64,000 bases of DNA from Methylobacterium durans (GCF_003173715.1 NZ_CP029550.1:3254501-3318500); one strand, 5' to 3'. Positions 7,890-19,131 are shown, counted from the stretch's first letter. The notes: generated from the sequence alone by a model not told the origin. Program-made: numbers and translations.

Positions 7890-8579
7890 CTACTTGCCCT
7901 TCAGGATCAGCCGGTCGCCGCGCACCTCGTAGGAGGGCAGGCGGTTCAGGAAGCTCTGGCCCAGCAGGTTGCCGGAGAGCGCGCCCGGCCGGCTCACCAT
8001 CGCCGAGACGCGCCGCTCGAGGATCGGCCCGATCCGGAGGCTGTCGAGGAGGATGGGCGCGGCGAAGGTGACGCCGTTGGCCGTCGCGACGCGGGTGGTG
8101 AAGGCGTCCTCGCCCGGGCGGATCCCGAGCGCCGCCGCGTTCTCGGCGGTGAGCACCACCGCGCTGGCCCCCGTGTCGAACAGGAAGCTCTGGGTGCTGC
8201 CGTTGACCTCGGCCTTGACCGCGAAGGGCCCGTCCGCCCGCCGCGTGATGGTGACGGTGCCGCCGGGTCCGACCGTGGCGCTGCCGGGGTTGAGCTCGCC
8301 CATCACCCGCGCGCCCACCTCCTGCGCGGTGTCGCGATAGGCGTAGACCGCCACGCAGGCGAGGCCGATCAGACCCCAGATCAGCAGGTGGCGCAGGTTC
8401 GTGCCCACCCCCTCGCGGAACCGGTGCCGGAAGCCCGCCAGCACGAGGAGGAGGACGGCGATGCCGGAGGCGAGCCCCGCGAGCTGGTCGGGCTCGACCA
8501 CGCCCCCGATCCGGCCGCCATCCGCCAGGACGAGGACGAGGAGCGCCACGCCGAGGACGACGAGCCCGAGAATCAGCAT
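7890..8579 (-). CDS. TIGR02281-type retropepsin-like aspartic protease
   Basis: 229 residues. Three hydrophobic segments occupy the first ~90 residues (LILGLVVLGVALLVLVL, LAGLASGIAVLLLVLAG, LLIWGLIGLACVAVYAY). A single-domain retropepsin fold follows, with active-site FDTGASAVVL (~133-142) and the later NLLGQSFLNRL flap/hydrophobic-Gly region. Members are membrane-anchored clan AA proteases that act as dimers; their substrates are not known to me. It begins just after the DUF1289 gene in the same direction. Confidence 0.85.
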   Translation of the reverse strand: MLILGLVVLGVALLVLVLADGGRIGGVVEPDQLAGLASGIAVLLLVLAGFRHRFREGVGTNLRHLLIWGLIGLACVAVYAYRDTAQEVGARVMGELNPGSATVGPGGTVTITRRADGPFAVKAEVNGSTQSFLFDTGASAVVLTAENAAALGIRPGEDAFTTRVATANGVTFAAPILLDSLRIGPILERRVSAMVSRPGALSGNLLGQSFLNRLPSYEVRGDRLILKGK

Positions 8580-8618
8580 GAGGGTACCATCATGGACGCG
8601 TCACCCCGGGGCGTCGGA

Positions 8619-8831
8619 TCACGGGGAGGCCGGAGCCTCCCGGGGCTTGAGATAGGCATCCCGCAGCCGCGCTTCGAGGCCGGCCATGATGGCAAGGCGC
8701 CGCGCCTCGCCGAGCGAGCCCCAGGCGGCGATCTCGTCGCGGGTGCGCCCGCAGCCACGGCAGAGGCCCGTCGCGTCGTCGAGGACGCAGACCTTGGTGC
8801 AGGGACTCGACGGCTTCGGGGGCGGGCTCAT
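8619..8831 (-). CDS. DUF1289 family protein
   Basis: A small protein with the family pattern SPCTKVCVLDDATGLCRGCGRTRDEI: four Cys in C-x3-C-x7-C-x2-C, likely binding a metal or Fe-S centre. The family tail LRDAYL follows. ATG 8831 is chosen over ATG 8843 because GGGTGAG lies just before it. The gene ends 39 bp before the protease start, so the two may be co-transcribed. Function unknown. Confidence 0.83.
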   Translation of the reverse strand: MSPPPKPSSPCTKVCVLDDATGLCRGCGRTRDEIAAWGSLGEARRLAIMAGLEARLRDAYLKPREAPASP

Positions 8832-8882
8832 GCGCTCACCCATGCCCGCAAGGCCGCCGGAGGATCAACCCCGCCCGCCGCC

Positions 8883-9713
8883 TCACATCGGCACGGCGAC
8901 GATCAGGCCGAGGAGCGCCGCGATCTCGGCCGCCTGCTGGCAGGCGCCGATCACGTCGCCGGTCTGGCCGCCGATCCGGGCGCGGGCGAGCGCGCTCACC
9001 GCGAGGCTCGCGCCGAGAGCCAGGACGAGCATCAGCAGGAGGCCGCCGAAGGGCAGCCCGAAGGGCAGGGCCAGCAGGGTCAGGATCGCGGCGATCCCCG
9101 TGGCGATCCCGGCCGTCGCCTTGGTCGGCCGGCCCACCGAGGCCGCCGCGCCGCCGGTCCGGGCGGGCGCCAGCATCACCATCGGGGCGAGCGCCGCCGT
9201 GCGCGAGAGGCTTGCTGCGAGCATCAGGGCGATGGCGGCCGCCGCCCCGGTCCGGTCGAGCAGGGTCGCCAGCGCGCCGATCCGCAGCGCCAGCGCGAGG
9301 ACGAGGGCCGCCCCTCCGTAGGCGCCGATCCGGCTGTCGCGCATGATCTCGAGGCGCCGCTCGGGCGTGGTCCCGCCGCCGAACCCGTCCGCCACGTCGG
9401 CGAGCCCGTCCTCGTGCAGCGCCCCCGTGGCCAGGACCAGGGCGGCGACGGCGAGCGTCGCGGCGAGGAACGGCCCGAGGCCGAGGCCGCGCCCCGCCAG
9501 CAGCACCAGGGCGGAAGGCAGCGCGAGGACGAGGCCCGCGAGCGGCAGCATCCGCGGCACCGTGCGGAAATCGGGGGGCAGGTGCGGATCGGGCTCGCCG
9601 GGCAAGCGCGGCACCGGCAGGCGCGAGAAGAAGCGCAGGCAGGCGGCGAGGTCGTAGAGGAGGTCGAGGCCCGGCATGTCGGCCTCGCCGGTGCGCCTCG
9701 GATCGTCGGCCAT
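8883..9713 (-). CDS. cobS: Adenosylcobinamide-GDP ribazoletransferase (cobalamin synthase)
   Basis: 276 residues with several transmembrane helices. It joins adenosylcobinamide-GDP to alpha-ribazole (or its phosphate) in the last steps of B12 synthesis at the inner membrane. Diagnostic motifs are [14 protein letters not shown] near residue 25, the Mg-binding [17 protein letters not shown] (~97-113) with [15 protein letters not shown], and the C-terminal [13 protein letters not shown]. This is CobV in the Pseudomonas scheme. It is divergent from cobT with 94 bp between; that gap is too short to hold a cobalamin riboswitch. Methylotrophs of this type need B12 for mutases of the ethylmalonyl-CoA pathway. 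Confidence 0.94.
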   Translation of the reverse strand: MADDPRRTGEADMPGLDLLYDLAACLRFFSRLPVPRLPGEPDPHLPPDFRTVPRMLPLAGLVLALPSALVLLAGRGLGLGPFLAATLAVAALVLATGALHEDGLADVADGFGGGTTPERRLEIMRDSRIGAYGGAALVLALALRIGALATLLDRTGAAAAIALMLAASLSRTAALAPMVMLAPARTGGAAASVGRPTKATAGIATGIAAILTLLALPFGLPFGGLLLMLVLALGASLAVSALARARIGGQTGDVIGACQQAAEIAALLGLIVAVPM

Positions 9714-9807
9714 CGCGCCTCGCCTTCACCCCGCATCCCGCCCCGTTATAGCTCCGGCCGCGGCCGGCCTCGCGCGGGCGGGGCCCGCCCACAGGATTGT
9801 TCGTGCC

Positions 9808-10830
9808 ATGACCGAGACCGGCCCCTTCGCGGATATCCGCGGCCTGATCGCCTCCATGCCGGGCCCGGACCGGGAGGCGGCCGCCGCCATCGCCACGCGG
9901 GAGGCACGGCTGACGAAGCCGGCCGGCGCCCTCGGTCGCCTGGAGCACCTCGTCGCGTGGCTCGGGTCCTGGCAGGGCAAGGCGAGCCCGACCCTCGACC
10001 GGCCCCTCGTCTGCGTCTTCGCCGGCAGCCACGGGGTCACGGCCCGCGGCGTCTCGGCCTATCCCGACGCGGTCAACCGGCAGATGCTCGAGAATTTCGC
10101 CGCCGGGGGCGCGGCCATCAACCAGATCTGCGCGGCCTACGGCCTCGGCTTCAAGGTGTTCGACCTCGCGATCGACCTGCCGACCGGCGACATCACGGTC
10201 GGGCCAGCCTTCGACGAGAAGGCGTGCGTGGCCACCATGGCCTTCGGCATGGAGGCGGTGGCGGCCGGCACCGATTGCCTCGCGGTCGGCGAGATGGGCA
10301 TCGGCAACACCACGGTCGCGGCGGCGATCTACGCGGCGCTCTTCGGGGGCGAGGCGCGCCACTGGGTCGGGCGCGGCACCGGCATCGACGACGCCGGCAT
10401 CGCCCGCAAGGTCGCGGCGGTCGAGGCGGCGCTCGCCCGCCATGCCGGCCACCTCGCCGATCCGCTGGAGGTCCTGTCCCGCGTCGGCGGGCGCGAGATC
10501 GCCGCGATGGCGGGCGCGATCCTCGCCGCCCGCCTGCAGCGGGTGCCGGTGGTCCTCGACGGCTACGTCGCCACCGCGGCGGCGGCGATCCTGCACGCGA
10601 TCGACCCCTCCGCCCTCGACCATTGCCTCGCGGGCCACGTCTCGGCGGAGGGCGCGCACGCCGACGTCCTGGAGCGCCTCGGCCTCGTGCCGCTGCTGGC
10701 GCTCGGCATGCGCCTCGGCGAGGGCTCCGGCGCGGCGCTCGGGATGGGCCTCCTCAAGGGCGCGCTCGCCTGCCACCGCGACATGGCGACCTTCGAGCAG
10801 GCGGGGGTGTCGGGGCGCTCGGACGGGTAG
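9808..10830 (+). CDS. cobT: Nicotinate-nucleotide--dimethylbenzimidazole phosphoribosyltransferase
   Basis: 340 residues, normal family length. It makes alpha-ribazole-5'-phosphate from nicotinate mononucleotide and DMB for the lower B12 ligand. Signatures seen are LTKPAGALGRLEHLVAWLG, VFAGSHGVTARGVSAYP, GEMGIGNTTVAAAIYAAL and near the end the catalytic-Glu region SAEGAHADVLERLGLVPLL. ATG 9808 gives the expected start MTETGPFADIRGL; the in-frame extension to 9676 is rejected. It is divergent to cobS and converges on a sensor kinase across palindromic repeats. Confidence 0.94.
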   Translation: MTETGPFADIRGLIASMPGPDREAAAAIATREARLTKPAGALGRLEHLVAWLGSWQGKASPTLDRPLVCVFAGSHGVTARGVSAYPDAVNRQMLENFAAGGAAINQICAAYGLGFKVFDLAIDLPTGDITVGPAFDEKACVATMAFGMEAVAAGTDCLAVGEMGIGNTTVAAAIYAALFGGEARHWVGRGTGIDDAGIARKVAAVEAALARHAGHLADPLEVLSRVGGREIAAMAGAILAARLQRVPVVLDGYVATAAAAILHAIDPSALDHCLAGHVSAEGAHADVLERLGLVPLLALGMRLGEGSGAALGMGLLKGALACHRDMATFEQAGVSGRSDG

Positions 10831-10869
10831 CGGACCGACGATCGCAGCGGCTGGCGCGACACCGGCCCG

Positions 10870-12537
<1,668 letters not shown>

Positions 12538-12795
12538 CGGTCTCGAAGTTTACGCTGAGGGCGGCGGCGGACGGTTCGGAGGGGGCGTGCCGAAACGCGA
12601 CCGGCCTCAGGATGGTATGAATGTGTTAAGAACCGCCTGCCGCCTCCGCTCGCATTGTCCGCATCCGGGAAAGGGCCCCCGGCCTGCCGGGACCCCGCCC
12701 TGCGGGCATCGCATGGCAGGTGCGCGGCCGCACATCGGCCGCGCGCGGGAGAGGTCTACCGCTCGGCCATCCTCACCGGACCGGAGGGCATCGGG

Positions 12796-13251
12796 ATGAT
12801 CAAGCTGACCGTCAACGGCAGGGCCCACGAGGTCGAGGCCGATCCCGAGACGCCGCTCCTCTGGGTGCTGCGCGACCATCTCGACAAGACGGGCACCAAG
12901 TACGGCTGCGGCATCGCGCAGTGCGGAGCCTGCACCGTCCATCTCGACGGGCAGCCGGTCCGCTCCTGCCAGACCCGGATCGGGGATGTCGGCGAGGCCA
13001 AGGTCACGACGATCGAGGGCGTCTCGGGCCGGGTGGCCGAGGCGGTCCAGACGGCGTGGCGCAAGCTCGACGTGGTCCAGTGCGGCTACTGCCAGTCCGG
13101 CCAGATCATGTCCGCCATCGGGCTCCTCACCGACAATCCGAAGCCCTCGGATTCCGACATCTCGGGCGCCATGGATGGCAACATCTGCCGCTGCGGCACC
13201 TATCAGCGCATCCGCGCGGCGATCCACGAAGCCGCACGAACCCTCGCCTGA
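12796..13251 (+). CDS. (2Fe-2S) subunit of a molybdenum hydroxylase (IorA-like)
   Basis: 151 residues, complete small subunit of the xanthine oxidase family. Plant-type ferredoxin cluster: Cys pattern [17 protein letters not shown] (~37-53) with the distal Cys in RSCQTR. Second helical cluster: [11 protein letters not shown] (~99-109) and [12 protein letters not shown]. It passes electrons from the Mo cofactor subunit encoded 29 bp downstream. The ATG at 12796 fits the family N-terminus [13 protein letters not shown]. The pair resembles isoquinoline 1-oxidoreductase and related aldehyde oxidases; the real substrate is unknown. Confidence 0.92.
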   Translation: MIKLTVNGRAHEVEADPETPLLWVLRDHLDKTGTKYGCGIAQCGACTVHLDGQPVRSCQTRIGDVGEAKVTTIEGVSGRVAEAVQTAWRKLDVVQCGYCQSGQIMSAIGLLTDNPKPSDSDISGAMDGNICRCGTYQRIRAAIHEAARTLA

Positions 13252-13280
13252 TCCCCGTTCGTCCTGACTGGAGCACAGAC

Positions 13281-15494
13281 ATGCTGACAATCGGTCGGTC
13301 GAAGGCCGGAGGCCGCGCCCCGCGCGTCTCCCGCCGCAGCTTCCTCGGCGGTGCCGCCGCGACGGGCGCCATCGTGATCGGCTTCCGCCTCGACCCGAAG
13401 GGACCGTCCTACGCCGCGGGCGGGCCGGACCTCTCGACGGTCAAGGCGATGCCCAACGCCTTCGTGCGGATCGCCTCGGACGACACCGTCACGGTCATCT
13501 GCAAGCATCTCGACATGGGCCAGGGCAACACGACCGGGCTCGCCACCATCCTCGCCGACGAGCTCGACGCGGATTGGGCGACGGTTCGCACCGAATTCGC
13601 GCCCGCCGACGCCGCGCTCTACAACAACACCCTGATGGGCCCGGTGCAGGGCACCGGCGGCTCGACCGCCATCGCCAATTCCTGGTTCCAGCTGCGCAAG
13701 GCGGGTGCGGCCGCCCGCGAGATGCTGGTGGCGGCCGCCGCCTACCAGTGGAAGGTGCCGGTCTCCGAGATCACGGTGGAGAACGGCGTCGTGCGCCACG
13801 CTGCCTCGAAGCGCGAGGCCCGGTTCGGCGCGCTCGCCGCCTCGGCCGCGACCCTGCCGGTGCCGCAGGAGCCGCGCCTCAAGCAGCCGGGCGAGTGGCG
13901 GCTGATCGGCCAGCGGGTGCCCCGCCTCGACTCGGTGGCCAAGACGAACGGCAGCGCGGTCTACTCCCTCGACATCCGCCGCCCCGGCCAGGTCACGGCG
14001 GTCGTCGCGCATCCGCCCCGCTTCGGCGCCACCGTGAAGAGCGTCGACGACAAGGCCGCCCGCGCCGTCACGGGCGTCCTCGACGTGGTCACCATCCCGA
14101 CCGGCGTCGCCGTGATCGCGAAGGACACCTTCGCCGCCATGAAGGGCCGCGACGCCCTCGCCGTCACCTGGGACGATGCGGGCGCGGAGGCCCGCTCCTC
14201 CGAGGCCATCCTCGCCGAGTACCGGGAGACGGCCAAGCGCCCCGGTCTCGTCGCCTCGGAGCGCGGCGACCCGGAGGCGGGCATCAAGGGCGCGGCGAAG
14301 GTGCTGGAGGCGGAGTTCAGCTTCCCCTACCTCGCCCACGCCGCGATGGAGCCCCTCAACGCCACGATCGAGCGGGCCTCGGACGGCACCTACGACGTCC
14401 ATGCGGGCTGCCAGCTCCAGACCGTCGAGCAGGCGGTCATCGCCGCGATCCTCGGCGTCACGACCGACAAGGTCCGGCTGCACACGCTCTGGGCCGGCGG
14501 CTCCTTCGGCCGGAGGGCGACGCCCGGCGCCGACTACCTCGCCGAGGCCGCGAGCATCGTGAAGGCCACGGGGGCCAAGGCGCCCGTCCACCTCGTCTGG
14601 ACCCGCGAGGACGACATGACGGGCGGGTACTATCGCCCGACCGTCTACCACAAGCTGCGCGCCGGCCTCGACGCCAAGGGCGCCATCACGGGCTGGCAGC
14701 ACGTGATGGTCGGCAAGTCGATCATGATCGGCTCGCCCTTCGAGGCGATGATCGTCAAGAACGGCATCGACGGCACCACCGTCGAGGGCGCCTCCGACAC
14801 GCCCTACGCGCTCCCGGCCTACCGGTTCGAGGTCCACAACGCCCGCGAGGGCGTGCCGGTCCTGTGGTGGCGCTCGGTCGGCCACACCCATACGGCGCAG
14901 GTCATGGAGGTCTTCATCGACGAACTCGCCCACGCGGCGAATGTCGACCCCCTGGCCTACCGCCTCGCGCTCCTCAACCAGGCGCCCCGCCTCTCCGCCG
15001 CGCTGAGGCTCGCCGCCGAGAAGGCGAACTGGGCCGAGCGCACCCGCGAGAAGGGCCACGGCCTCGGCGTCTCGGCGCACGAATCCTTCGGCTCCTACGT
15101 CGCCATGGTGGCCGACGTCTCGGTGCAGGAGGCGGGCGTCAAGGTGAACCGCATCGTCGCGGCGGTCGATGTCGGCATCGCGGTCAACCCGGACATCATC
15201 CGGGCCCAGGTCGAGGGCGCGGTCGGCTTCGCGCTCTCCTCGGTGCTCCGCAACCGGATCACGCTCAAGGACGGCGTGGTGCAGGAGCGGAACTTCGACA
15301 GCTACGAGCCGACCCGGATGAGCGAGATGCCCGTGGTCGAGGTGCACATCGTGCCCTCGCAGGCCGCGCCGACCGGCATCGGCGAGCCGGGCGTGCCCGT
15401 GCTCGCCCCCGCCATCTCGAACGCCATCTTCGCCGCCACCGGCCAGCGCCTGCGCTCGCTGCCCCTCGACCTCGCGAGCCTCAGGGGAGTCTGA
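13281..15494 (+). CDS. Molybdopterin-binding oxidoreductase large subunit (IorB-like)
   Basis: 737 residues. A twin-arginine signal, SRRSFLGGAAATG (~18-30), predicts export of the folded enzyme, with the Fe-S subunit probably co-exported. Family features are DMGQGNTTGLATILADE, GPVQGTGGSTAIANSW, the second Mo-binding domain PYLAHAAMEPLNATIE, GGSFGRRATPGADYL, HESFGSYVAMVADV and the terminal catalytic-Glu motif GIGEPGVPVLAPAI. The IorB-type fold is two fused aldehyde-oxidase-like domains. No cytochrome c gene follows, so the final electron acceptor is not evident. It is in an operon with the preceding 2Fe-2S subunit. Confidence 0.92.
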   Translation: MLTIGRSKAGGRAPRVSRRSFLGGAAATGAIVIGFRLDPKGPSYAAGGPDLSTVKAMPNAFVRIASDDTVTVICKHLDMGQGNTTGLATILADELDADWATVRTEFAPADAALYNNTLMGPVQGTGGSTAIANSWFQLRKAGAAAREMLVAAAAYQWKVPVSEITVENGVVRHAASKREARFGALAASAATLPVPQEPRLKQPGEWRLIGQRVPRLDSVAKTNGSAVYSLDIRRPGQVTAVVAHPPRFGATVKSVDDKAARAVTGVLDVVTIPTGVAVIAKDTFAAMKGRDALAVTWDDAGAEARSSEAILAEYRETAKRPGLVASERGDPEAGIKGAAKVLEAEFSFPYLAHAAMEPLNATIERASDGTYDVHAGCQLQTVEQAVIAAILGVTTDKVRLHTLWAGGSFGRRATPGADYLAEAASIVKATGAKAPVHLVWTREDDMTGGYYRPTVYHKLRAGLDAKGAITGWQHVMVGKSIMIGSPFEAMIVKNGIDGTTVEGASDTPYALPAYRFEVHNAREGVPVLWWRSVGHTHTAQVMEVFIDELAHAANVDPLAYRLALLNQAPRLSAALRLAAEKANWAERTREKGHGLGVSAHESFGSYVAMVADVSVQEAGVKVNRIVAAVDVGIAVNPDIIRAQVEGAVGFALSSVLRNRITLKDGVVQERNFDSYEPTRMSEMPVVEVHIVPSQAAPTGIGEPGVPVLAPAISNAIFAATGQRLRSLPLDLASLRGV

Positions 15495-15544
15495 TCCTGG
15501 GAGTCTGATCCTGGGGGTCTGACCCTGGGTGTCGGATCCGGAGG
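15489..15544 (+). repeat. 14-bp tandem repeat spanning a stop codon
   Basis: Four consecutive 14-mers: GTCTGATCCTGGGA, GTCTGATCCTGGGG, GTCTGACCCTGGGT and a diverged GTCGGATCCGGAGG. The first unit contains the TGA stop of the molybdenum enzyme, so later units repeat the stop context in the spacer. Confidence 0.75.
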
Positions 15545-15688
15545 GGTGTGAGGAAACGCACAGACCTCCGGGCCCCCGAGGCGCAGGGTCACCTCACCCC
15601 AAAGGTTTCGACCCACTTCACGACGGCGCGGCTCAACACCGCGCCGTCTTTTCGTTCGACGGGCCGAAACCCATCTGCGGCCTTCCCG

Positions 15689-16342
15689 ATGCCGCCCCAA
15701 TCGATGCCATCCGCCTTCGACGAGACCGCCGCGCGGCTGCGCGCCTGCCGCCTCTGCCGCGACGCGCCGGTCTACGGCCAGCCTCTCCCGCACGAGCCGC
15801 GGCCGATCCTGCAGGGAAGCGCCACCGCCCGCCTCTGCATCGCCTCGCAGGCGCCGGGCACCCGGGCCCACCGCACCGGCCGGCCCTTCACCGATCCGTC
15901 GGGCGTGCGCCTGCGCGCCTGGCTCGGCCTCGGCGAGGCGGATTTCTACGACGCGGCCCGGGTCGCGATCGTGCCGATGGGCTCCTGTTTCCCGGGCCTC
16001 GACGCCAAGGGCGGCGACCGGCCGCCGCGCCGGGAATGCGCCGAGCGCTGGCGGGAAGCGATCTTTTCCGGGTTGCCGGAACTCGAACTGATCCTGGTGA
16101 TCGGCCAATACGCGCAGAAGTGGCATCTCGGGCAGCCGGAGGGGGGCCTCACCGGCACCGTCGCACGCTGGCGCGAGATCCTCGCGGCGCCGCGCCGACC
16201 CCGCGTGCTCCCCCTGCCGCACCCCTCCTGGCGCAACAATGGCTGGCTGAGGCGGCATCCCTGGTTCGAGGCCGAGCTGCTGCCCGTATTGCGCCCGGAG
16301 GTTGCACGGGTGATGGCGCCCCCGGATGATCGCGATCATTGA
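15689..16342 (+). CDS. Uracil-DNA glycosylase family protein
   Basis: 217 residues from ATG 15689. It has a Cys-rich N-terminus (LRACRLCRDAPVYG, ~14-27), SATARLCIASQAPGTRAHRTG (the water-activating loop position of UDG-superfamily proteins), PMGSCFPG and LPLPHPSWRNNGWLRRHPWF near the C-terminus. It is the bacterial UDG-like group often annotated only by superfamily, so activity on uracil is not certain. The open frame extends 47 codons upstream, but that part is not conserved-looking; ATG 15704 is also possible. It precedes pyrF by 48 bp. Confidence 0.8.
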   Translation: MPPQSMPSAFDETAARLRACRLCRDAPVYGQPLPHEPRPILQGSATARLCIASQAPGTRAHRTGRPFTDPSGVRLRAWLGLGEADFYDAARVAIVPMGSCFPGLDAKGGDRPPRRECAERWREAIFSGLPELELILVIGQYAQKWHLGQPEGGLTGTVARWREILAAPRRPRVLPLPHPSWRNNGWLRRHPWFEAELLPVLRPEVARVMAPPDDRDH

Positions 16343-16390
16343 CAGGCGGTCGTCTCCGTGATCGCTGCCGGCGTTCCTCCGGAGTGCCCG

Positions 16391-17086
16391 ATGCCCGATC
16401 TCGCCGACCCCCGCGACCGCCTCATCGTCGCCCTCGACCTCGGCGACGTGGCCGAGGCCGAGGCGCTGGTGGAGCGCATCGGCGACGCCGCCACCTTCTA
16501 CAAGATCGGCTACCGCCTCGCCTATGCGGGCGGCCTCGCTCTCGTGCCGAGGCTCGCCGAGCGCGGCCTCAAGGTCTTCCTCGACCTCAAGCTCCACGAC
16601 ATCGGCAACACCGTGGAGGAGGGGGTCCGCTCGCTGACCTCCCTCGGCGCGACCTTCCTGACGGTCCACGCCTACCCCCAGACCATGCGGGCCGCCCTAC
16701 GCGGCCGTGGTGCCAACCCCTTGAAGATCCTCGCGGTTACGGTGCTGACCTCCTACGACGAGGCGGACGCCCGGGAGGCCGGCTACGCTCTGCCCGTGCG
16801 GGACCTCGTGGCGCAGCGGGCGGCCCAGGCGCTCGAGATCGGCATCGACGGCATCGTCTGCAGCGCGGAGGAAGCGGCCTCCGTCCGTTCCGTCGTCGGG
16901 CCGGACCGGCTGATCGTCACCCCGGGCATCCGCCCGTCCGGCTCGGATTTCGGCGACCAGAAGCGCGTGATGACGCCGGCAGAGGCCCGCGCCGCCGGCA
17001 TCGACCACGTCGTCGTCGGCCGCCCGATCACGGGTGCCGCCGACCCGTCTGCGGTGGCCCGCCGCATCGTCGCTGAAATGGCTTGA
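16391..17086 (+). CDS. pyrF: Orotidine 5'-phosphate decarboxylase
   Basis: 231 residues, type 1 OMP decarboxylase making UMP. It has [10 protein letters not shown] at the N-terminus, the catalytic segment [14 protein letters not shown] (Asp-x-Lys-x-x-Asp), [47 protein letters not shown] and [12 protein letters not shown]. The ATG at 16391 gives the family N-terminus with GGAG about 8 bases before it; the GTG at 16358 is less likely. The following DUF1330 gene starts 18 bases later and is likely co-transcribed. Confidence 0.95.
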   Translation: MPDLADPRDRLIVALDLGDVAEAEALVERIGDAATFYKIGYRLAYAGGLALVPRLAERGLKVFLDLKLHDIGNTVEEGVRSLTSLGATFLTVHAYPQTMRAALRGRGANPLKILAVTVLTSYDEADAREAGYALPVRDLVAQRAAQALEIGIDGIVCSAEEAASVRSVVGPDRLIVTPGIRPSGSDFGDQKRVMTPAEARAAGIDHVVVGRPITGAADPSAVARRIVAEMA

Positions 17087-17103
17087 AACTCAAGGAGATA
17101 GCG

Positions 17104-17448
17104 ATGGCACGCGGATACTGGATCGTCCGGGTCGATGTCCGGGACGCCGACGCCTACCGGGATTACGCGGCGGCGAACGGCGCCGCCTTCGCGCAGTTCG
17201 GCGGCCGCTTCCTCGTGCGGGGCGGCGCCTTCGAGGCGGTGTCCGGCTCGGCCCGGGCCCGCAACGTCGTGATCGAGTTCCCCACCTACGCGGCGGCGCT
17301 CGCCTGCTGGCATTCGGACGTCTATCAGGCGGCCCGCGCCAAGCAGAAGGGCGGGGCGGAGACGGACCTCATCGTCATCGAGGGATACGACGGCGAGCAG
17401 CCGGGTGCGGGCGCTCCGCCGCAGCCTGCCAACCCGGCCTCGGAGTAG
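17104..17448 (+). CDS. DUF1330 family protein
   Basis: 114 residues. A dimeric alpha/beta-barrel (ferredoxin-like) fold is suggested by GYWIVRVDVRDADAYRDYA and RNVVIEFPTYAAALACWHS, the conserved family segments. The C-terminal tail is Pro/Ala-rich and variable. A very good ribosome site (AAGGAG, 6-bp spacing) precedes the ATG at 17104. It follows pyrF and converges on the TetR gene, with only 4 bp between stops. Function unknown. Confidence 0.9.
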   Translation: MARGYWIVRVDVRDADAYRDYAAANGAAFAQFGGRFLVRGGAFEAVSGSARARNVVIEFPTYAAALACWHSDVYQAARAKQKGGAETDLIVIEGYDGEQPGAGAPPQPANPASE

Positions 17449-17452
17449 GAGC

Positions 17453-18085
17453 TCAGGCGCGCTGCGGCCGCGCCTGCAGCGCGCGGAGCAGGAAGGCGAT
17501 CATCGTCTCGATCGGCGGGGCCGGCCCGTTCGGGTACTGGCTGACCAGGACCGGGTGGCAGTAGCGCACGATCGCCACGTGGACGCACTGGGCAGCCATG
17601 GTCGGGTCCTCCGCGGCGAACTCGCCGTTGCGCACGCCGTCCGTCACCACACGCCCCAGCACGCCGCTGATCCGGTCGACATGGTGGCGGCAGACGTCCC
17701 AGCTCTCGGTCATCGCCGCCTCCACCATTTCGTGGATCCGGGGGTTCTCCCGGCAGCGCTCCAAGCAGTCGACGTGCAGGCTCCGTACGATCTCGGCGAT
17801 GCGGTCGGAGGCCGACAAGCCGGGGGTGGCGGCGATCGTCGCGATCAGAGCCTCGACCTCCCGAGTCACCCGCTCGACCACCGCCTCGTTGATCGCCTTC
17901 TTCGAGTCGAAGAACCGGTAGACGTTGGCCGGGCTCATCCGCAAAGTCTTGGCGATGTCGGCGACCGTGGTCTTCTGGTAGCCGATTTCCCGGAAGAAGC
18001 GCTCGGCCGTCGCCAGGATGCGGCAACGGGTCGTCGGCGCGCTCTCCTCCGCGACGATGAGCTCCTGATCGGCTGGGTGGGTCAT
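17453..18085 (-). CDS. TetR/AcrR family transcriptional regulator
   Basis: 210 residues. N-terminal helix-turn-helix: RILATAERFFREIGYQKTTVADIAK then MSPANVYRFFDSKKAINEAV (~22-70), the canonical TetR DNA-binding domain. The C-terminal ligand domain is all-helical and belongs to the TetR_C group with WDVCRHHVDRISGVLGRVV. It is transcribed divergently from an SDR gene across ~180 bp, so it probably represses that gene and itself. The ligand cannot be predicted. Confidence 0.9.
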   Translation of the reverse strand: MTHPADQELIVAEESAPTTRCRILATAERFFREIGYQKTTVADIAKTLRMSPANVYRFFDSKKAINEAVVERVTREVEALIATIAATPGLSASDRIAEIVRSLHVDCLERCRENPRIHEMVEAAMTESWDVCRHHVDRISGVLGRVVTDGVRNGEFAAEDPTMAAQCVHVAIVRYCHPVLVSQYPNGPAPPIETMIAFLLRALQARPQRA

Positions 18086-18266
18086 GGCCGGAACCTAGGC
18101 TGGGGTATCCCGGGCGTCAAAGCAACATCGAAGAAACAATTCCGAATAGCCGGCGAAGTGCCGTCGCCGCATCACTTGCGCGCGATGAAACCGGGGAACA
18201 TCCGGTCGGAGGGGGCGATTGCCAGGGCAGCGGCTCCGCCCGTCCCCTCATGTTCGAAGGAATTTC

Positions 18267-19037
18267 ATGACGCTGCACGGCAGGAAGGCCCTCGTCACGG
18301 GCGCGGATTCCGGCATCGGCCAAGCCACAGCGGCGCTGTTCGCCGAAGCGGGCGCGGACGTGGCGATCCTCTACCACACCGACGAGGCGGGCGCCGCCGA
18401 GACCGCCCGCCGTGTCGAGGCCGCAGGCCGCAAGGCCCTCGTGCTTCAGGGTGATGTCGGCGATCCCGCTTCGGTCAACGCGGCCTTCGAGCGGATCGCC
18501 CGCGATCTCGGTGTCCTCGACATCCTCGTCAACAATGCCGGCCAGGCCATGAGCGGCATGGAAGTCGCCGAGATGGAGGACGCGAGGCTGGAGCAGATCC
18601 TGCGGGTCAACCTGATGGGGCCGCTCTTCTGCTCCCGGTCCTTCATCAAGGTCCGCCGTGCGGCGGGCGGGCGCGGGCGGATCGTCACGATCTCGTCCGT
18701 CGCCGAGCATCTCCCGACCCCGGAGAGCGCGCCCTACGGCATGTCGAAGGCCGGCGTCGGCTCGCTGACCCGCTGCCTCGCGCGCGAACTCGCCGAGGAC
18801 AGGATCAACGTCAACAACATCGCGCCCGGCCTGATCCAGACGCCGATGACCCAGCAACGCTTCGAGCAGCCTGAGAAGATCGAAGCCTCGCTCAAGAAAA
18901 TCCCCTGGCATCGCGCCGGCCAACCGGACGAGATTGCCAAGGTCGCCCTCTTCCTCGCCTCCGACGACGCAGATTACGTCACCGGTCAGACCTGGGTCGT
19001 CGATGGAGGACTGACGATGCAGTGGGGCGGAGCCTGA
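18267..19037 (+). CDS. SDR family oxidoreductase
   Basis: 256 residues, classical short-chain dehydrogenase. Cofactor loop VTGADSGIGQATA (~10-22), DVGDPAS, LVNNAGQAMSG, catalytic Ser in ISSVAEHLPTPESAPYGMSKAG with Tyr-x-x-x-Lys, then APGLIQTPM and the C-terminal YVTGQTWVVDGGLTMQWGG. The pattern is like glucose 1-dehydrogenase/3-oxoacyl-ACP reductase relatives; the substrate is unknown. GAAGGA lies 8 bp before ATG 18267. It is divergent from the TetR regulator, its likely controller. Confidence 0.92.
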   Translation: MTLHGRKALVTGADSGIGQATAALFAEAGADVAILYHTDEAGAAETARRVEAAGRKALVLQGDVGDPASVNAAFERIARDLGVLDILVNNAGQAMSGMEVAEMEDARLEQILRVNLMGPLFCSRSFIKVRRAAGGRGRIVTISSVAEHLPTPESAPYGMSKAGVGSLTRCLARELAEDRINVNNIAPGLIQTPMTQQRFEQPEKIEASLKKIPWHRAGQPDEIAKVALFLASDDADYVTGQTWVVDGGLTMQWGGA

Positions 19038-19131
19038 ATACACTCCCCCGATGCCATAGCGGCAGCTGCACGAATGCTTTGTTGCATCCGGGATTTAAGG
19101 GATCATTAGGCGTGCCTTGGTAACGAAAGGC

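Noticed and set aside
9714..9807. Possible cobalamin riboswitch between cobS and cobT
   Set aside because: The gap is only 94 bp, too short for a cobalamin riboswitch, and no B12-box-like sequence was seen.
13203..15347. A 714-codon minus-strand frame
   Set aside because: Antisense of the molybdenum enzyme large subunit, with His/Arg/Gly-rich low-complexity sequence and no recognisable motif.
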